Source: Lentisphaerae bacterium GWF2_49_21 (GTDB lineage: Bacteria > Verrucomicrobiota > Lentisphaeria > Victivallales > GWF2-50-93). Taken from it: a stretch of DNA of 64,000 nucleotides. The translations under genes and the position numbers were made by a program. A model generated the notes under the pieces. That model was not told where the DNA came from. It made no database searches and was given only the letters and a program-made list of their open reading frames with translations. Shown here one piece after another: positions 36,843-45,652 of this stretch (its first letter is position 1; every line of letters begins with the position of its first letter). The stretch is taken from NCBI GenBank assembly GCA_001804805.1, contig MHBH01000020.1:62001-126000 (forward strand), read 5' to 3'.

Positions 36843-36955
36843 CTTTGGAGTGCGGCACCCCTGTGCCGCTTTGTATTCCGCTGGAAGCGGGATTAATTAG
36901 TTAATAACAGCTCCGCTGTAAAAGAAAAGCGGCACAGGGGTGCCGCACTCCAAAG
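36843..36955. repeat. Perfect 30-bp inverted repeat (REP pair)
   Basis: The arms 36843-36872 and 36926-36955 are exact reverse complements over 30 bases. Each arm is itself a hairpin (GCGGCA, CCCC, TGCCGC) next to the TTTGGAGT flank shared with the RAYT-linked REPs. It lies between the epimerase and paralogue B. Confidence 0.93.
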
Positions 36956-37004
36956 TCAGGCCAAAGCTCCTGACAAATTGAATAAAAGACTAAAGGGGGG
37001 AGAC

Positions 37005-39974
37005 ATGAGAAAAACTGCGAAGATCGCAATTTTCCTGGCAGTTTCATGCCTTCCATTCTTTGCCTGCTCAGAGGACATCCAGGACCAGCCTCCGATTGCT
37101 CCTCTTTCAACTCCTGAATCACCTAAAAAGAATTCTCCCCCTGCCGCGAAGGACAAGGATTCCAAGCCCAAGGACTACGGCGCGGGATTCGAAAAGTTCT
37201 ACAAGCTCGGACTTCCGGACGTCTCAAAGGGGAAGTATGTCAGTTTCATTTTTGATGGTTCTCCTATGGAATACGATGATGCGTTCATTAGCAGTGACCG
37301 GTACAAAGCATTCATGCTTGAAGAGAACAAGCAGGGCAAGAGCATTTTTGTTATCAACAATACCCAAGTGATTGAAGCCTATGACAAGGATATCCTTGAA
37401 AATATACGGAAGGAGGAGGCTGAAGAGCAGAAGAAACAGGGAAAGGAGATCAACCAGTATTTCAGATATGGCTATTACGGCTCAGATGAAAAGGGGAGAC
37501 GCGGGGCCAAGTGGAAGGTCGCTGATTTCAAGAAGGATCTTGAAGATAAGATTGAACCGTTGGGAAAACATGAAAATGATAGAACTTATGAATTTGGTTC
37601 TCTGCTGCTTACGGCGGCGCATGCATACAGGCTTGGGTACAAGGACGAGGCGAACAGGCTTGCCGATGCGGTATTTAAATCATATCCTCCGCAGCAGGCC
37701 GTGACCGAGGCAATCGGGATTATAGCCGAAGCGAAGTACGAAGAGGCGCTCGATAAGTTTTATGCCGATGGAAACTGGATCGAATTTTCTAAACAGCTCG
37801 AAAAACTCCTCGCGACTTTCAAATCCGGATGGAATGAACGCCCGGCCGTCATGATGCTCGCCGAGAAGGCTGCGAAGATGGCGTCTTACACAAAAGTTTT
37901 GGAGCTTGAGGGGAAGGATCTGACAGATGAGGACAGGAAGCTGGCCGTAGAGCTTGCGGGATTTGGCAGAAGAGGGGGCGTTAAGGTTCAATATGATCTG
38001 GAATCCCTGGCAGTCCTGTATAACGAGTTGTGGATTTTGCCTGTTGAAAGCTCTGACGACAAGGCGGGCGATATCCACGAAAGCATCATTGACAGGATTA
38101 AGAAGAGGGGGATGAAGTCAATTCCACTGCTGCTTGCGCTCCTTAAAGATGATTATCTTTTGAAAGTTGACAGAAGGGATATCGGGGGCCTGTCGGATCC
38201 GAGAAGTTTAGATATGTTGGGTAATGATTTGGAGAGGATGTATGATTCAATATGGAGGCCTCTTTCCCGTCAGGACATTGCACTGATGCTCCTGGGCCCG
38301 TTGTTCAATTATGACGATACCAGTGAGGCCTTGAAGGAAGGGAAAAAAGCCCTAATTCAAAAGTATTTCGAATGGTACGAACAGCATAAGAACCAGACAC
38401 CTGTTGAAATTGCCAGGGTTTATTTGAGTGACGAAGAGGGCAAACATAGATTTACAGCAATGTCTTTCCTGATAAAGAACGGCAAGGAGGAGGATATCAA
38501 ATTCGTCGAGACGTTTCTATCTGATGGCGGTCTGGTCGAGAATTTGCACCTTGCCAGGGATTTTTGCCTTGAGAGGGGAGACAAGGGAAAGGAGTTTACT
38601 GAAAAAGTTCTTAAGGCTCTGCAAAATGATGCCTTGCCAGAGGATCCCGAGAAAGGATTTATAAATGAAACCAGGGCAATTTTAAACGATCTGATTTCAC
38701 CGCAAAGCGTTCAAGAAATCATGAACGGAATTGCTTCAGGTAAAAGGCCTTTCGATGAGAACAGAAGCCTCCTTTGCCGTAAAGTCGAAAAAGAAAAGCC
38801 AAGGGATATTATCAATATTTTTCTCGGCGGAGCTTTAAGCTCCAGGGAGCCCTGGACAAGCGCACATATCCTGTGGTTACTCGACAGTGCGATCAGAAAT
38901 TACTTTTATAATTACTCACGGCTCCGGTATGACGAAGATATTTCAGGATATCTCCCGCCAATCAGTGAAAGTGCTGAGCTTTGGGAAAAGCTTCTTGCCG
39001 ACACCAGGGAGATAAAAGATGAAAATGAGAGGGACATTCACCAGAGGATAGTCCGTGAATCATCGAAAAGGACAATTGGAGAAATAGCGGAATCAGCATT
39101 GGAATCGCTTTATGGCGGGTCGGAAACTAAAGCCAGCAGGATTAACAACAATTTTTCTGAAATCATCGGGCAGGAAACATTGAATTCCATAACAAAAGCC
39201 CGCATTCAAAAAATCCTTGCCGGGGTAAAGGCATCCGAGCTTTCCAGATATCCCGATGCGAACAAGGTTAGTGAGCAAAGGAAGAAGGAAATAATTGAAA
39301 TGTTTAAAACGGCAAAGGATGAAGATGTCCTGAAGTTGGTGGCTTCCCTGAACAACGATGAAAAACTGGCGATATTTAGGGACTCCGGAAGAGATGTTCT
39401 GCTTTCGGAAACTGAAGACGGGAACATAATTTTGAAGTTCTGGAAGCCTGCGAACACAATAAATAGTATTGAATCTGAAGCGCCTGAATGGAATGATCTG
39501 GGTGTGATTGGCGGAATGAAGGGAAAGCCATTGGATAAGGCAACCTGTGAAAAGCTATATGATATCTGCAGATCTCTTGCGCGCGAAGGCAAGACCGTTA
39601 GAATATGGATTCAAAAGAAAGCCTGTTTCGGTGGTATCTCGATCAGGCTGACCAAGATCCCTGAAATAAAGGAAAAGGAGTCCAGCGAAGAAGTTGATGA
39701 TTGGCAAGATGCCTATGATAAAGGGTATACATGGAGCGGATTCAATTTTACAAGATACAATATGCATGAATACATGTGGCCGCTTGATGTAAGAAAAGAA
39801 GAAAATAAGGAGATTGGGAAAACTGATGACTTGCCAGATGACGTTTACACTGTGCAGATGAATGCCCAAAGGAAGGAATTCTGGATGATGGTTGATTATA
39901 TGTGTTCCGGCCAAATGAATGTCCTCCAACCGCTTACAATAACCTTTACCGGGTATCCGGCCAAGAAGAAATAA
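37005..39974 (+). CDS. Giant secreted protein, paralogue B (unknown family)
   Basis: From ATG 37005 (AAAGGGGGGAG just upstream) the protein has 989 residues. The signal segment ends in LPFFACSED, a possible lipobox with Phe at -3, so it may be a lipoprotein, unlike paralogue A. The body follows paralogue A along its length: KPKDYGAGFEKFYKLGLPDV, GRRGAKWKVADFKKDLE, HAYRLGYKDEANRLADAVF, DRIKKRGMKSIPLLLALLKD, FDENRSLLCRKVEKEKP, PLDKATCEKLYDICRSLARE. Differences concentrate in the loop regions. No catalytic motif is recognised. Two long, diverged copies bracketing an epimerase suggest an old duplication. The frame from 36978 is longer but lacks a ribosome-binding site. Confidence 0.82.
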   Translation: MRKTAKIAIFLAVSCLPFFACSEDIQDQPPIAPLSTPESPKKNSPPAAKDKDSKPKDYGAGFEKFYKLGLPDVSKGKYVSFIFDGSPMEYDDAFISSDRYKAFMLEENKQGKSIFVINNTQVIEAYDKDILENIRKEEAEEQKKQGKEINQYFRYGYYGSDEKGRRGAKWKVADFKKDLEDKIEPLGKHENDRTYEFGSLLLTAAHAYRLGYKDEANRLADAVFKSYPPQQAVTEAIGIIAEAKYEEALDKFYADGNWIEFSKQLEKLLATFKSGWNERPAVMMLAEKAAKMASYTKVLELEGKDLTDEDRKLAVELAGFGRRGGVKVQYDLESLAVLYNELWILPVESSDDKAGDIHESIIDRIKKRGMKSIPLLLALLKDDYLLKVDRRDIGGLSDPRSLDMLGNDLERMYDSIWRPLSRQDIALMLLGPLFNYDDTSEALKEGKKALIQKYFEWYEQHKNQTPVEIARVYLSDEEGKHRFTAMSFLIKNGKEEDIKFVETFLSDGGLVENLHLARDFCLERGDKGKEFTEKVLKALQNDALPEDPEKGFINETRAILNDLISPQSVQEIMNGIASGKRPFDENRSLLCRKVEKEKPRDIINIFLGGALSSREPWTSAHILWLLDSAIRNYFYNYSRLRYDEDISGYLPPISESAELWEKLLADTREIKDENERDIHQRIVRESSKRTIGEIAESALESLYGGSETKASRINNNFSEIIGQETLNSITKARIQKILAGVKASELSRYPDANKVSEQRKKEIIEMFKTAKDEDVLKLVASLNNDEKLAIFRDSGRDVLLSETEDGNIILKFWKPANTINSIESEAPEWNDLGVIGGMKGKPLDKATCEKLYDICRSLAREGKTVRIWIQKKACFGGISIRLTKIPEIKEKESSEEVDDWQDAYDKGYTWSGFNFTRYNMHEYMWPLDVRKEENKEIGKTDDLPDDVYTVQMNAQRKEFWMMVDYMCSGQMNVLQPLTITFTGYPAKKK

Positions 39975-40100
39975 CTGCTTTTTAGCCTCACTTTGAAGAA
40001 AATCATAGAAATCTTCAGTTTATATGAAAGATTCCACCTTCCTCCCGTGTAGTACCCTATAGAAAAGGACGAAAAGGGTTAACTAAAAGGAGGAACGAAC

Positions 40101-40892
40101 ATGAAAAAGAACTTAATGGTGACGATGGCGGCGGCTTTAATCCTGGGGCTCGGGACCGGATTCATGGCTGAGGCTGGCGGCGGACATGTCGTGAAACAGA
40201 AGGCAAACAAGGAAGCTGTTAAATGCGCAACTGCGGAGAAGGTCAAGGCAAACAAGGACTGTGCCAAGGACAAGATTGAGGCCGGCAAGGCCTGCGTGAA
40301 GGACAAGATTGAGGCTAAAAAGGCCGCTCATGAGGCCGTAAAGGAGAAAATCAGCGCCAATAAGGAAAACAGGGAAGCTGTCAAGGACAAAGTAAACAAC
40401 AAGATAGAGACAAGGCGCGAGAACTATGTTGACAATCGCCAGGATCACCAGACGGACAGGATCCAGCATGGGATCAACAGGGGTTATCTGACACCTGAAG
40501 AGACCCAGAGCCTCAAGATCCAGCAGCAGGAAATAGCCGCATTGGAAAGCTCCTACAGGTCTGACGGCAAGCTTTCAATGCCTGAGATGAAGGATCTTCA
40601 GAGCGCGCTCAACGTTGCGAGCGCCAACATCTGGGCGGAGAAGCATGATACGGACGGCGTCCAGATGGCGACCTACAGGCTTGGCAAGGATGTATTTGCC
40701 AAGAGTTCCTTCACCAGCCAGATGGCGAACCAGGACATGACCGGTGCCGATGCGAAGGCCCTGACTAGCGACTTCAGGAAGATGCTCGGTCTCAAGACCA
40801 GTCTTGCAAACGACAATCTTTCGGATGAGGAACGCACCCAGAAGCAGACTGAATACAATGAGCTTCTGAACAAGTATTTCGAAGTTCGGTGA
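40101..40892 (+). CDS. Secreted helical Lys/Glu/Ala-rich protein
   Basis: The 263-residue protein has a clear signal peptide (MKKNLMVTMAAALILGLGTG, cleavage near AEAGG). A repetitive helix of KDKIEA/KEKISA-type units (about 40-115) follows, then a domain starting RIQHGINRGYLTPEETQSLK and including SYRSDGKLSMPEMKDLQSAL and IWAEKHD. That second block resembles a small periplasmic domain seen in many Gram-negative bacteria (GxLTxxEaxxL ... DGxLTxxE ... KHD); its role is unknown. AAAGGAGG 8 bases before the ATG is a very strong ribosome-binding site and a good terminator follows, so it is likely a well-expressed single-gene unit. Confidence 0.85.
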   Translation: MKKNLMVTMAAALILGLGTGFMAEAGGGHVVKQKANKEAVKCATAEKVKANKDCAKDKIEAGKACVKDKIEAKKAAHEAVKEKISANKENREAVKDKVNNKIETRRENYVDNRQDHQTDRIQHGINRGYLTPEETQSLKIQQQEIAALESSYRSDGKLSMPEMKDLQSALNVASANIWAEKHDTDGVQMATYRLGKDVFAKSSFTSQMANQDMTGADAKALTSDFRKMLGLKTSLANDNLSDEERTQKQTEYNELLNKYFEVR

Positions 40893-40913
40893 GAGCTGAA
40901 CCTTTTTGGAATA

Positions 40914-40956
40914 AAGGATGACGGGCCAAGGGGGCCGTCATCCTTCTTCTTTTTTC
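40914..40956 (+). terminator. Rho-independent terminator after the secreted helical protein
   Basis: AAGGATGACGG (40914-40924) pairs with CCGTCATCCTT (40935-40945), followed by a pyrimidine run containing TTTTTT. It is 21 bases past the stop codon. Confidence 0.92.
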
Positions 40957-41201
40957 TTCTAATGGAGCGCCGGCGTCTCGCCGGCAATAATAAAGAACAG
41001 CTCTTGCGAGCTTGACTACAAACGAAATTGCACGTAATTGAATACAAGACTAAGATTCAGCCTAAAGGCTGTACTCCGAACACGTAATATTTAAAATCAA
41101 TGTTTTGGTTCACGATGAGAGCGTTTGGAGTACGGGCTTTAGCCTGAATCTTTAGGATTCCCATAATCAGGTCCGCGAATATCGCATTTCCCGCCACCTA
41201 T

Positions 41202-41230
41202 TGACATTTTATGACATGCAGTGTAAAATG
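41202..41230 (+). promoter_or_regulatory. Near-consensus sigma-70 promoter of the regulator-Ehr operon
   Basis: TTGACA (41202-41207), 17 bases, then TAAAAT (41225-41230). Transcription would start near 41237, giving a leader of about 29 bases to the ATG at 41266. TGACAT occurs at 41212 and 41233 around the -10 box and could be part of an operator. Confidence 0.75.
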
Positions 41231-41265
41231 ATGACATTCATCCAACCATCCAAGGTTTTTATCGT

Positions 41266-41946
41266 ATGCAATTGACTGTTCATGATGTCGCAACATATTT
41301 CAACGTATCCGAAAGGACCGTTTACCGCTGGATCGACCAGAAGATTGTTCCAGCGTACAAGATCAACGACCAGTTCAGGTTCAACCGCGCCGAGCTTATC
41401 GAATGGGCCGCTTCCCAGAAGATAAATGTTTCACCGGATATTTTCGAATCGCAGCAGACCCCCGAGGACACAGTTCCCTCGATCTCCGAGTCCGTCAAGT
41501 CCGGCGGAATCTTCTTCCGAATTGAAGGTTCCGACAAGAAGACGGTCCTTAAGAACATCGTTGACATCATGAAGCTTCCCGACAATGTCGACAGGAGTTT
41601 CCTGTTCGACGTGCTTCTCGCCCGTGAGAACATGGCATCGACAGGAATCGGAGAAGGAATAGCTATCCCGCATGTGCGGAATCCGGTGGTGCTGAATGTC
41701 AATATTCCGATCATAACATTGTGCTTCCTTGAAAAACCGATCGATTTCGGGGCGCTCGACAAGAAGGATGTGTTCTGTCTGTTCACCCTGATATCCCCGT
41801 CGCCCCGCGTCCATCTCCAGCTCATCTCCAGGCTCGCGTTCCTCCTCAAGAATCCGAATGTCAGAAAAATCCTTGAAAAGCCCGGTACCCGCGAAGAGAT
41901 CCTTAAGGAGATCGAAAAGGCTGAAACAAAGGTGAACGTCAAATGA
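41266..41946 (+). CDS. DNA-binding domain fused to PTS EIIA (fructose/PtsN type)
   Basis: The 226-residue protein has an excisionase/MerR-like helix-turn-helix at residues 1-50 (LTVHDVATYFNVSERTVYRW, then NDQFRFNRAELIEWAASQKI) and a linker. A complete EIIA type-2 domain follows (about 80-222), with the phosphorylatable His136 in GEGIAIPHVRNP and the later FCLFTLISPSPRVHLQLIS block. Such EIIA domains are phosphorylated by HPr or NPr; here the domain probably senses phosphotransfer or energy state and controls DNA binding. Its stop overlaps the start of the first Ehr subunit gene (ATGA at 41943), so regulator and complex are translationally coupled. No sugar permease is present. Confidence 0.9.
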   Translation: MQLTVHDVATYFNVSERTVYRWIDQKIVPAYKINDQFRFNRAELIEWAASQKINVSPDIFESQQTPEDTVPSISESVKSGGIFFRIEGSDKKTVLKNIVDIMKLPDNVDRSFLFDVLLARENMASTGIGEGIAIPHVRNPVVLNVNIPIITLCFLEKPIDFGALDKKDVFCLFTLISPSPRVHLQLISRLAFLLKNPNVRKILEKPGTREEILKEIEKAETKVNVK

Positions 41947-43922
41947 ACCTTCTCCTCGCAGGTTTTTTAATACTTCTATTGTCATCCTTCGTTCCTCTTT
42001 TCAGTGGAAGGGAAAACCGTGTCGCCGCACTTTCAGTGGTCATCGGTACGATCCTCTGCCTGATTTTTTCATCGAATATCTGCCTGGACAGTCTGATCAC
42101 CGGGGGCAGCTATGAAATTTCCTTTCGGATGATGATCCCGTTTGCGAACTTCGCAATCGGCATCGACCCCTTGAGCGCATTCTTCCTGATGCCGCTGCTT
42201 CTGCTTTCGGCGCTGTGCGCCGTCTACGGCATGTCATATATGGAAGGAAAGGATGAAGGAGGAACCAGCTGGTTCTTCTTCGGAATGCTCGTGCTCGGAA
42301 TGTCGATCGTCGTCGTCGCCAGGAACGGCATGCTTTTCCTGATTGCCTGGGAGATAATGACTCTCGCGTCGTTCTTCCTGGTGACTCAGGACCACCAGAA
42401 AAAGGAAACTCGCAAGGCTGGCTGGATCTACCTGGTCGCCTCGCATATAGGTGTCGCCTTCATATTTGCGGTATTCGCAATTCTCGGAAGGAACGTAGAC
42501 AGGCTTGATTTCGAAATGTTCCAGGTCCTAAAATCAGGGACAACGGCTTCAACGGCTGTCTTTATCTTCGCGCTCATAGGTTTTGGATCAAAGGCCGGTT
42601 TCATCCCGCTCCACATCTGGCTTCCCGAAGCGCATCCCGCCGCGCCAAGCCATGTGTCATCGCTGATGTCCGGAATCATGATAAAGGTCGGGATATACGG
42701 GCTTCTCAGGACTTTGACTTTCCTTGGTATGCCACCGCTCTGGTGGGGAGTGACACTGATCGTGATCGGTTCGAGTTCGGGGATACTCGGAGTGCTTTTT
42801 GCGCTTGCGCAGCATGACATCAAAAGACTTCTCGCATATCACAGCGTGGAGAACATCGGCATCATCGCGCTCGGAATCGGAATGGGTCTCGTCGGGATTT
42901 CGTGCGGGGAACCGGTAGTCGCCGTGCTGGGATTCGCCGGTGGACTGCTCCATGTCGTCAACCACTGCATCTTCAAAGGGCTTCTCTTCCTCGGGGCAGG
43001 GGCGGTCATACATGAGACCGGCACCGGCGAGATGGACCATCTCGGAGGGCTGATGAAGAAAATGCCGCGTACCGGGATCTGTTTCATGACAGGTTCGGCG
43101 GCGATCTCCGGACTTCCTCCCTTCAACGGATTTGTCAGCGAATTCCTGATCTTCCTGTCGGCACTCGGTGGAGTGACATCCATGATAATTCCTCTTTCGT
43201 TCTGCTCGATCGTCGTTATCATCTCGCTCGGGCTGATAGGCGGGCTTGCGACGGCGTGCTTCTCGAAGGCCTTCGGGACAATCTTCCTGGGTGAACCGCG
43301 TTCAGAACATGCGGCACACGCAAAGGATCCTGATGCCCGCATGACAATGCCGATGCTCATCCTTGCGATCCTCTGTCTGGCGATCGGGATTTCCGGCGGA
43401 TCGATCCTGCTGTTCCTCGGTACAGCGGTTTCCGAGGTGTCGGGTCTTTCAATGACCGCCTGCGCGATCGGACTCAGGACGGCGGCATATCCGCTGATGG
43501 CGATAGCAATGCTTTCTACGCTTCTCATGGTGCTGGGATTATTCCTGTTTACGGCACGCAGGGCGATGCCGCGCGCCCATATTGAATCCAAGGTGCCGAC
43601 ATGGGACTGCGGTTACGCGAAACCGGAACCCAGGATGCAGTACACATCTTCTTCGTTCGCACAGCCGCTGACACAGATATTCTCGTTTTTCCTGAGGACA
43701 AGGACAAAGAATCCCGACACCTCGGAAACTTTTCCCAGGGGGAATTCCTTCTCTACTGAAACCCCCGACTTCTGGCAGGAATACATCTTTCGCCCGATGG
43801 TCGCCTTTTTCGCAAAGCTGTCGGCGGGGATTGCCCGTTCTGATACAGGCAGGATACATATCTATATCCTTTACATAATAATAACGGTCCTGATTCTTTT
43901 AATGTGGAACTTTTTCAAATGA
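41943..43922 (+). CDS. HyfB-like antiporter-type subunit of an Ehr complex
   Basis: The 659-residue membrane protein is a proton-translocating NuoL/M/N-type subunit with about 15 helices. The hallmark block is GFIPLHIWLPEAHPAAPSHV, followed by SSLMSGIMIKVGIYGLLR and DIKRLLAYHSVENIGIIALG, with the buried Lys and Glu of the ion channel. It resembles HyfB/HycC of formate hydrogenlyase complexes. A C-terminal extension after about residue 530 holds a soluble loop and a final helix, as in HyfB. It starts at ATGA overlapping the regulator and overlaps the next gene by four bases. Confidence 0.92.
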   Translation: MNLLLAGFLILLLSSFVPLFSGRENRVAALSVVIGTILCLIFSSNICLDSLITGGSYEISFRMMIPFANFAIGIDPLSAFFLMPLLLLSALCAVYGMSYMEGKDEGGTSWFFFGMLVLGMSIVVVARNGMLFLIAWEIMTLASFFLVTQDHQKKETRKAGWIYLVASHIGVAFIFAVFAILGRNVDRLDFEMFQVLKSGTTASTAVFIFALIGFGSKAGFIPLHIWLPEAHPAAPSHVSSLMSGIMIKVGIYGLLRTLTFLGMPPLWWGVTLIVIGSSSGILGVLFALAQHDIKRLLAYHSVENIGIIALGIGMGLVGISCGEPVVAVLGFAGGLLHVVNHCIFKGLLFLGAGAVIHETGTGEMDHLGGLMKKMPRTGICFMTGSAAISGLPPFNGFVSEFLIFLSALGGVTSMIIPLSFCSIVVIISLGLIGGLATACFSKAFGTIFLGEPRSEHAAHAKDPDARMTMPMLILAILCLAIGISGGSILLFLGTAVSEVSGLSMTACAIGLRTAAYPLMAIAMLSTLLMVLGLFLFTARRAMPRAHIESKVPTWDCGYAKPEPRMQYTSSSFAQPLTQIFSFFLRTRTKNPDTSETFPRGNSFSTETPDFWQEYIFRPMVAFFAKLSAGIARSDTGRIHIYILYIIITVLILLMWNFFK

Positions 43923-44851
43923 GTGATTTCGATAAATTTCTAATGGCGCAAGTGGGTTTTATCGCTGCGCTAATCCTTTCCCCGCTGATTCCGGGGATCA
44001 TAAACCGGACCAAGGCTGTCTTCGCAGGAAGACAGGGGCCTCCGCTTCTGCAGCTGTACTACGATCTGTTCAAACTGCTCCGCAAGGGGGCGGTCTACAG
44101 CAATACGACTACCTGGGTGTTCAGGGCGGCTCCGATCGTCAGTCTTTCAGCCGTCATCGGAGTTCTGATGCTCATTCCGTGCACCGGAGCGACTCCGGCG
44201 CTGATCTCCTTCCAGGGCGACATCATCTTCTTCGCATACCTTTTCGGGATATCAAGATTCTTCACGGTGACTGCGGCGCTTGACACAGGTTCGGCTTTTG
44301 AAGGAATGGGAGCGAGCCGGGAAGTCCTTTATGCGGCTCTCGCAGAACCTGCGTTCCTTATCGCGCTCTCTTCTCTCGCCTGCCTCAACAACCAGATTTC
44401 CATTACTGGAATTTTCATTGCAAGCACGGCAAATCCTTTTGCGAACATCGCAGTGATCCTGCTGGTGGCCGTCACTTTGACGATCGTGCTCCTTACTGAA
44501 AACTGCAGGGTGCCGGCCGACGATCCGAACACTCATCTTGAACTTACGATGATCCATGAGGTCATGGTTCTTGACTACGGCGGTTCTGATCTGGCATATA
44601 TCCTGTACGGAAGCGCTCTCAAGCTCTGGGCGTTCGCATCAATACTTGTCGCGATCGTATTGCCGGCGAGGACCGGTTCGTTATTTCTCGATTCGGCTGT
44701 TTTTGTGGGCGGGATTTTCATTGTCGCTGTAATTGTCGGTGTCATCGAATCGACAATGGCGAGGTTCAGGCTGGACAAGATCCCGAAGATGCTGATAGCC
44801 GCAGCGGCTTTGTCCGCAACGGCTCTGCTCCTAACTATAACAAGAGGTTGA
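43919..44851 (+). CDS. HyfC/NuoH-like membrane subunit
   Basis: From ATG 43919, overlapping the upstream stop as ATGA, the protein has 310 residues and about eight helices. GRQGPPLLQLYYDLFKLLRK matches the NuoH/HycD membrane-arm anchor. The acidic LLTENCRVPADDPNTHLELT followed by MIHEVMVLDYGG is the conserved loop near the quinone-like or catalytic junction. It joins the soluble arm to the antiporter-like subunits. Confidence 0.93.
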   Translation: MSDFDKFLMAQVGFIAALILSPLIPGIINRTKAVFAGRQGPPLLQLYYDLFKLLRKGAVYSNTTTWVFRAAPIVSLSAVIGVLMLIPCTGATPALISFQGDIIFFAYLFGISRFFTVTAALDTGSAFEGMGASREVLYAALAEPAFLIALSSLACLNNQISITGIFIASTANPFANIAVILLVAVTLTIVLLTENCRVPADDPNTHLELTMIHEVMVLDYGGSDLAYILYGSALKLWAFASILVAIVLPARTGSLFLDSAVFVGGIFIVAVIVGVIESTMARFRLDKIPKMLIAAAALSATALLLTITRG

Positions 44852-44853
44852 AG

Positions 44854-45489
44854 ATGAACATCGCTGATTCAATAATGATTCTTCTGTTGCTGACCAACCT
44901 CGGCCTGCTGGCGTCGAGCCGTCTCAACGCCTGTATCAAGACTGTAGCCATCCAGGGGCTGATCGTCGGACTCCTGCCCCTAGTCGCCACGAAGGGGCCG
45001 CTGACCATATATTCCTTCCTTCTCGCGCTACTGATAATCACCGTGAAGGGGATTGTCTTTCCATATCTCCTCAAATACACCCTCAGATCGGTGGATGTGC
45101 GGCGCGAGATCGAACCGTTCATCGGATACGGGGCATCGATAATCATCGGCATTGTGGCGCTGATTTGCTCCTTCTGGCTGAGCATGCACATTCCGTTCCC
45201 GGACAAAATACTTTCGGCGACCGCGCCGGCCGTGGCTTTCTTCACCATCTTCTGCGGACTTTTCCTGATCGTGAGCCGGGTGAAGGCCCTGACCCAGGTC
45301 ATGGGCTACATCGTCTTTGAAAACGGCATCTACATATTCGGTTCGGCGCTCTTCATCGAACAAAGCTTCCTCGTGGAGCTCGGAATAATACTGGACGTGT
45401 TCGTCGTCGTGTTCATCATGGGGATAATGATGTTCCATATAAGCAGGGCGTTTGACCATATAGATACGGACAAGCTGGGAGAGAAGTAA
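44854..45489 (+). CDS. HyfE/NuoK-like membrane subunit
   Basis: The 211-residue protein has about seven helices. The C-terminal part (VMGYIVFENGIYIFGSALFI, with a conserved-looking Glu in the membrane) corresponds to NuoK/HyfE. ATG 44854 follows AGAGG and starts two bases after the upstream stop. A repeat-filled gap of 163 bases separates it from the next operon gene. Confidence 0.9.
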   Translation: MNIADSIMILLLLTNLGLLASSRLNACIKTVAIQGLIVGLLPLVATKGPLTIYSFLLALLIITVKGIVFPYLLKYTLRSVDVRREIEPFIGYGASIIIGIVALICSFWLSMHIPFPDKILSATAPAVAFFTIFCGLFLIVSRVKALTQVMGYIVFENGIYIFGSALFIEQSFLVELGIILDVFVVVFIMGIMMFHISRAFDHIDTDKLGEK

Positions 45490-45652
45490 GCAATGGATGA
45501 TTGGATTGTTGGATGACTGGATGAATGGGTAAGTAAGAATTGAATATCCAATATCGAACAAGGAATTTCCAATGTCCAAGGATTAAAAATGTAAAACTTG
45601 ATCTGTTGGAAATTGGATATTGGGTGTTGGATATTGTTATAAGGAAAAGAAA
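45490..45652. repeat. Palindromic repeats inserted within the Ehr operon
   Basis: First a GGATGATTGGATTGTTGGAT run (45497 onward), then an inverted repeat of ATCCAATATCGAACAAGG / TTGGAAATTGGATATTGGG type (about 45543-45640). All other gaps between the Ehr membrane and CD-subunit genes are two bases or overlaps, so this is a secondary insertion. Confidence 0.75.

Larger units (their letters stand above)
40893..41265. other. Intergenic region with terminator, REPs and the Ehr promoter
   Basis: Holds the terminator at 40914-40956 and a GCCGGCG/CGCCGGC stem near 40978-40994. A TTGC-loop hairpin follows at 40993-41019, then a REP pair (41058-41081 facing 41123-41146, stems CAGCCT/AGGCTG and GGGCTTTAGCCTG). 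The promoter of the next operon is at 41202-41230. Confidence 0.8.
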
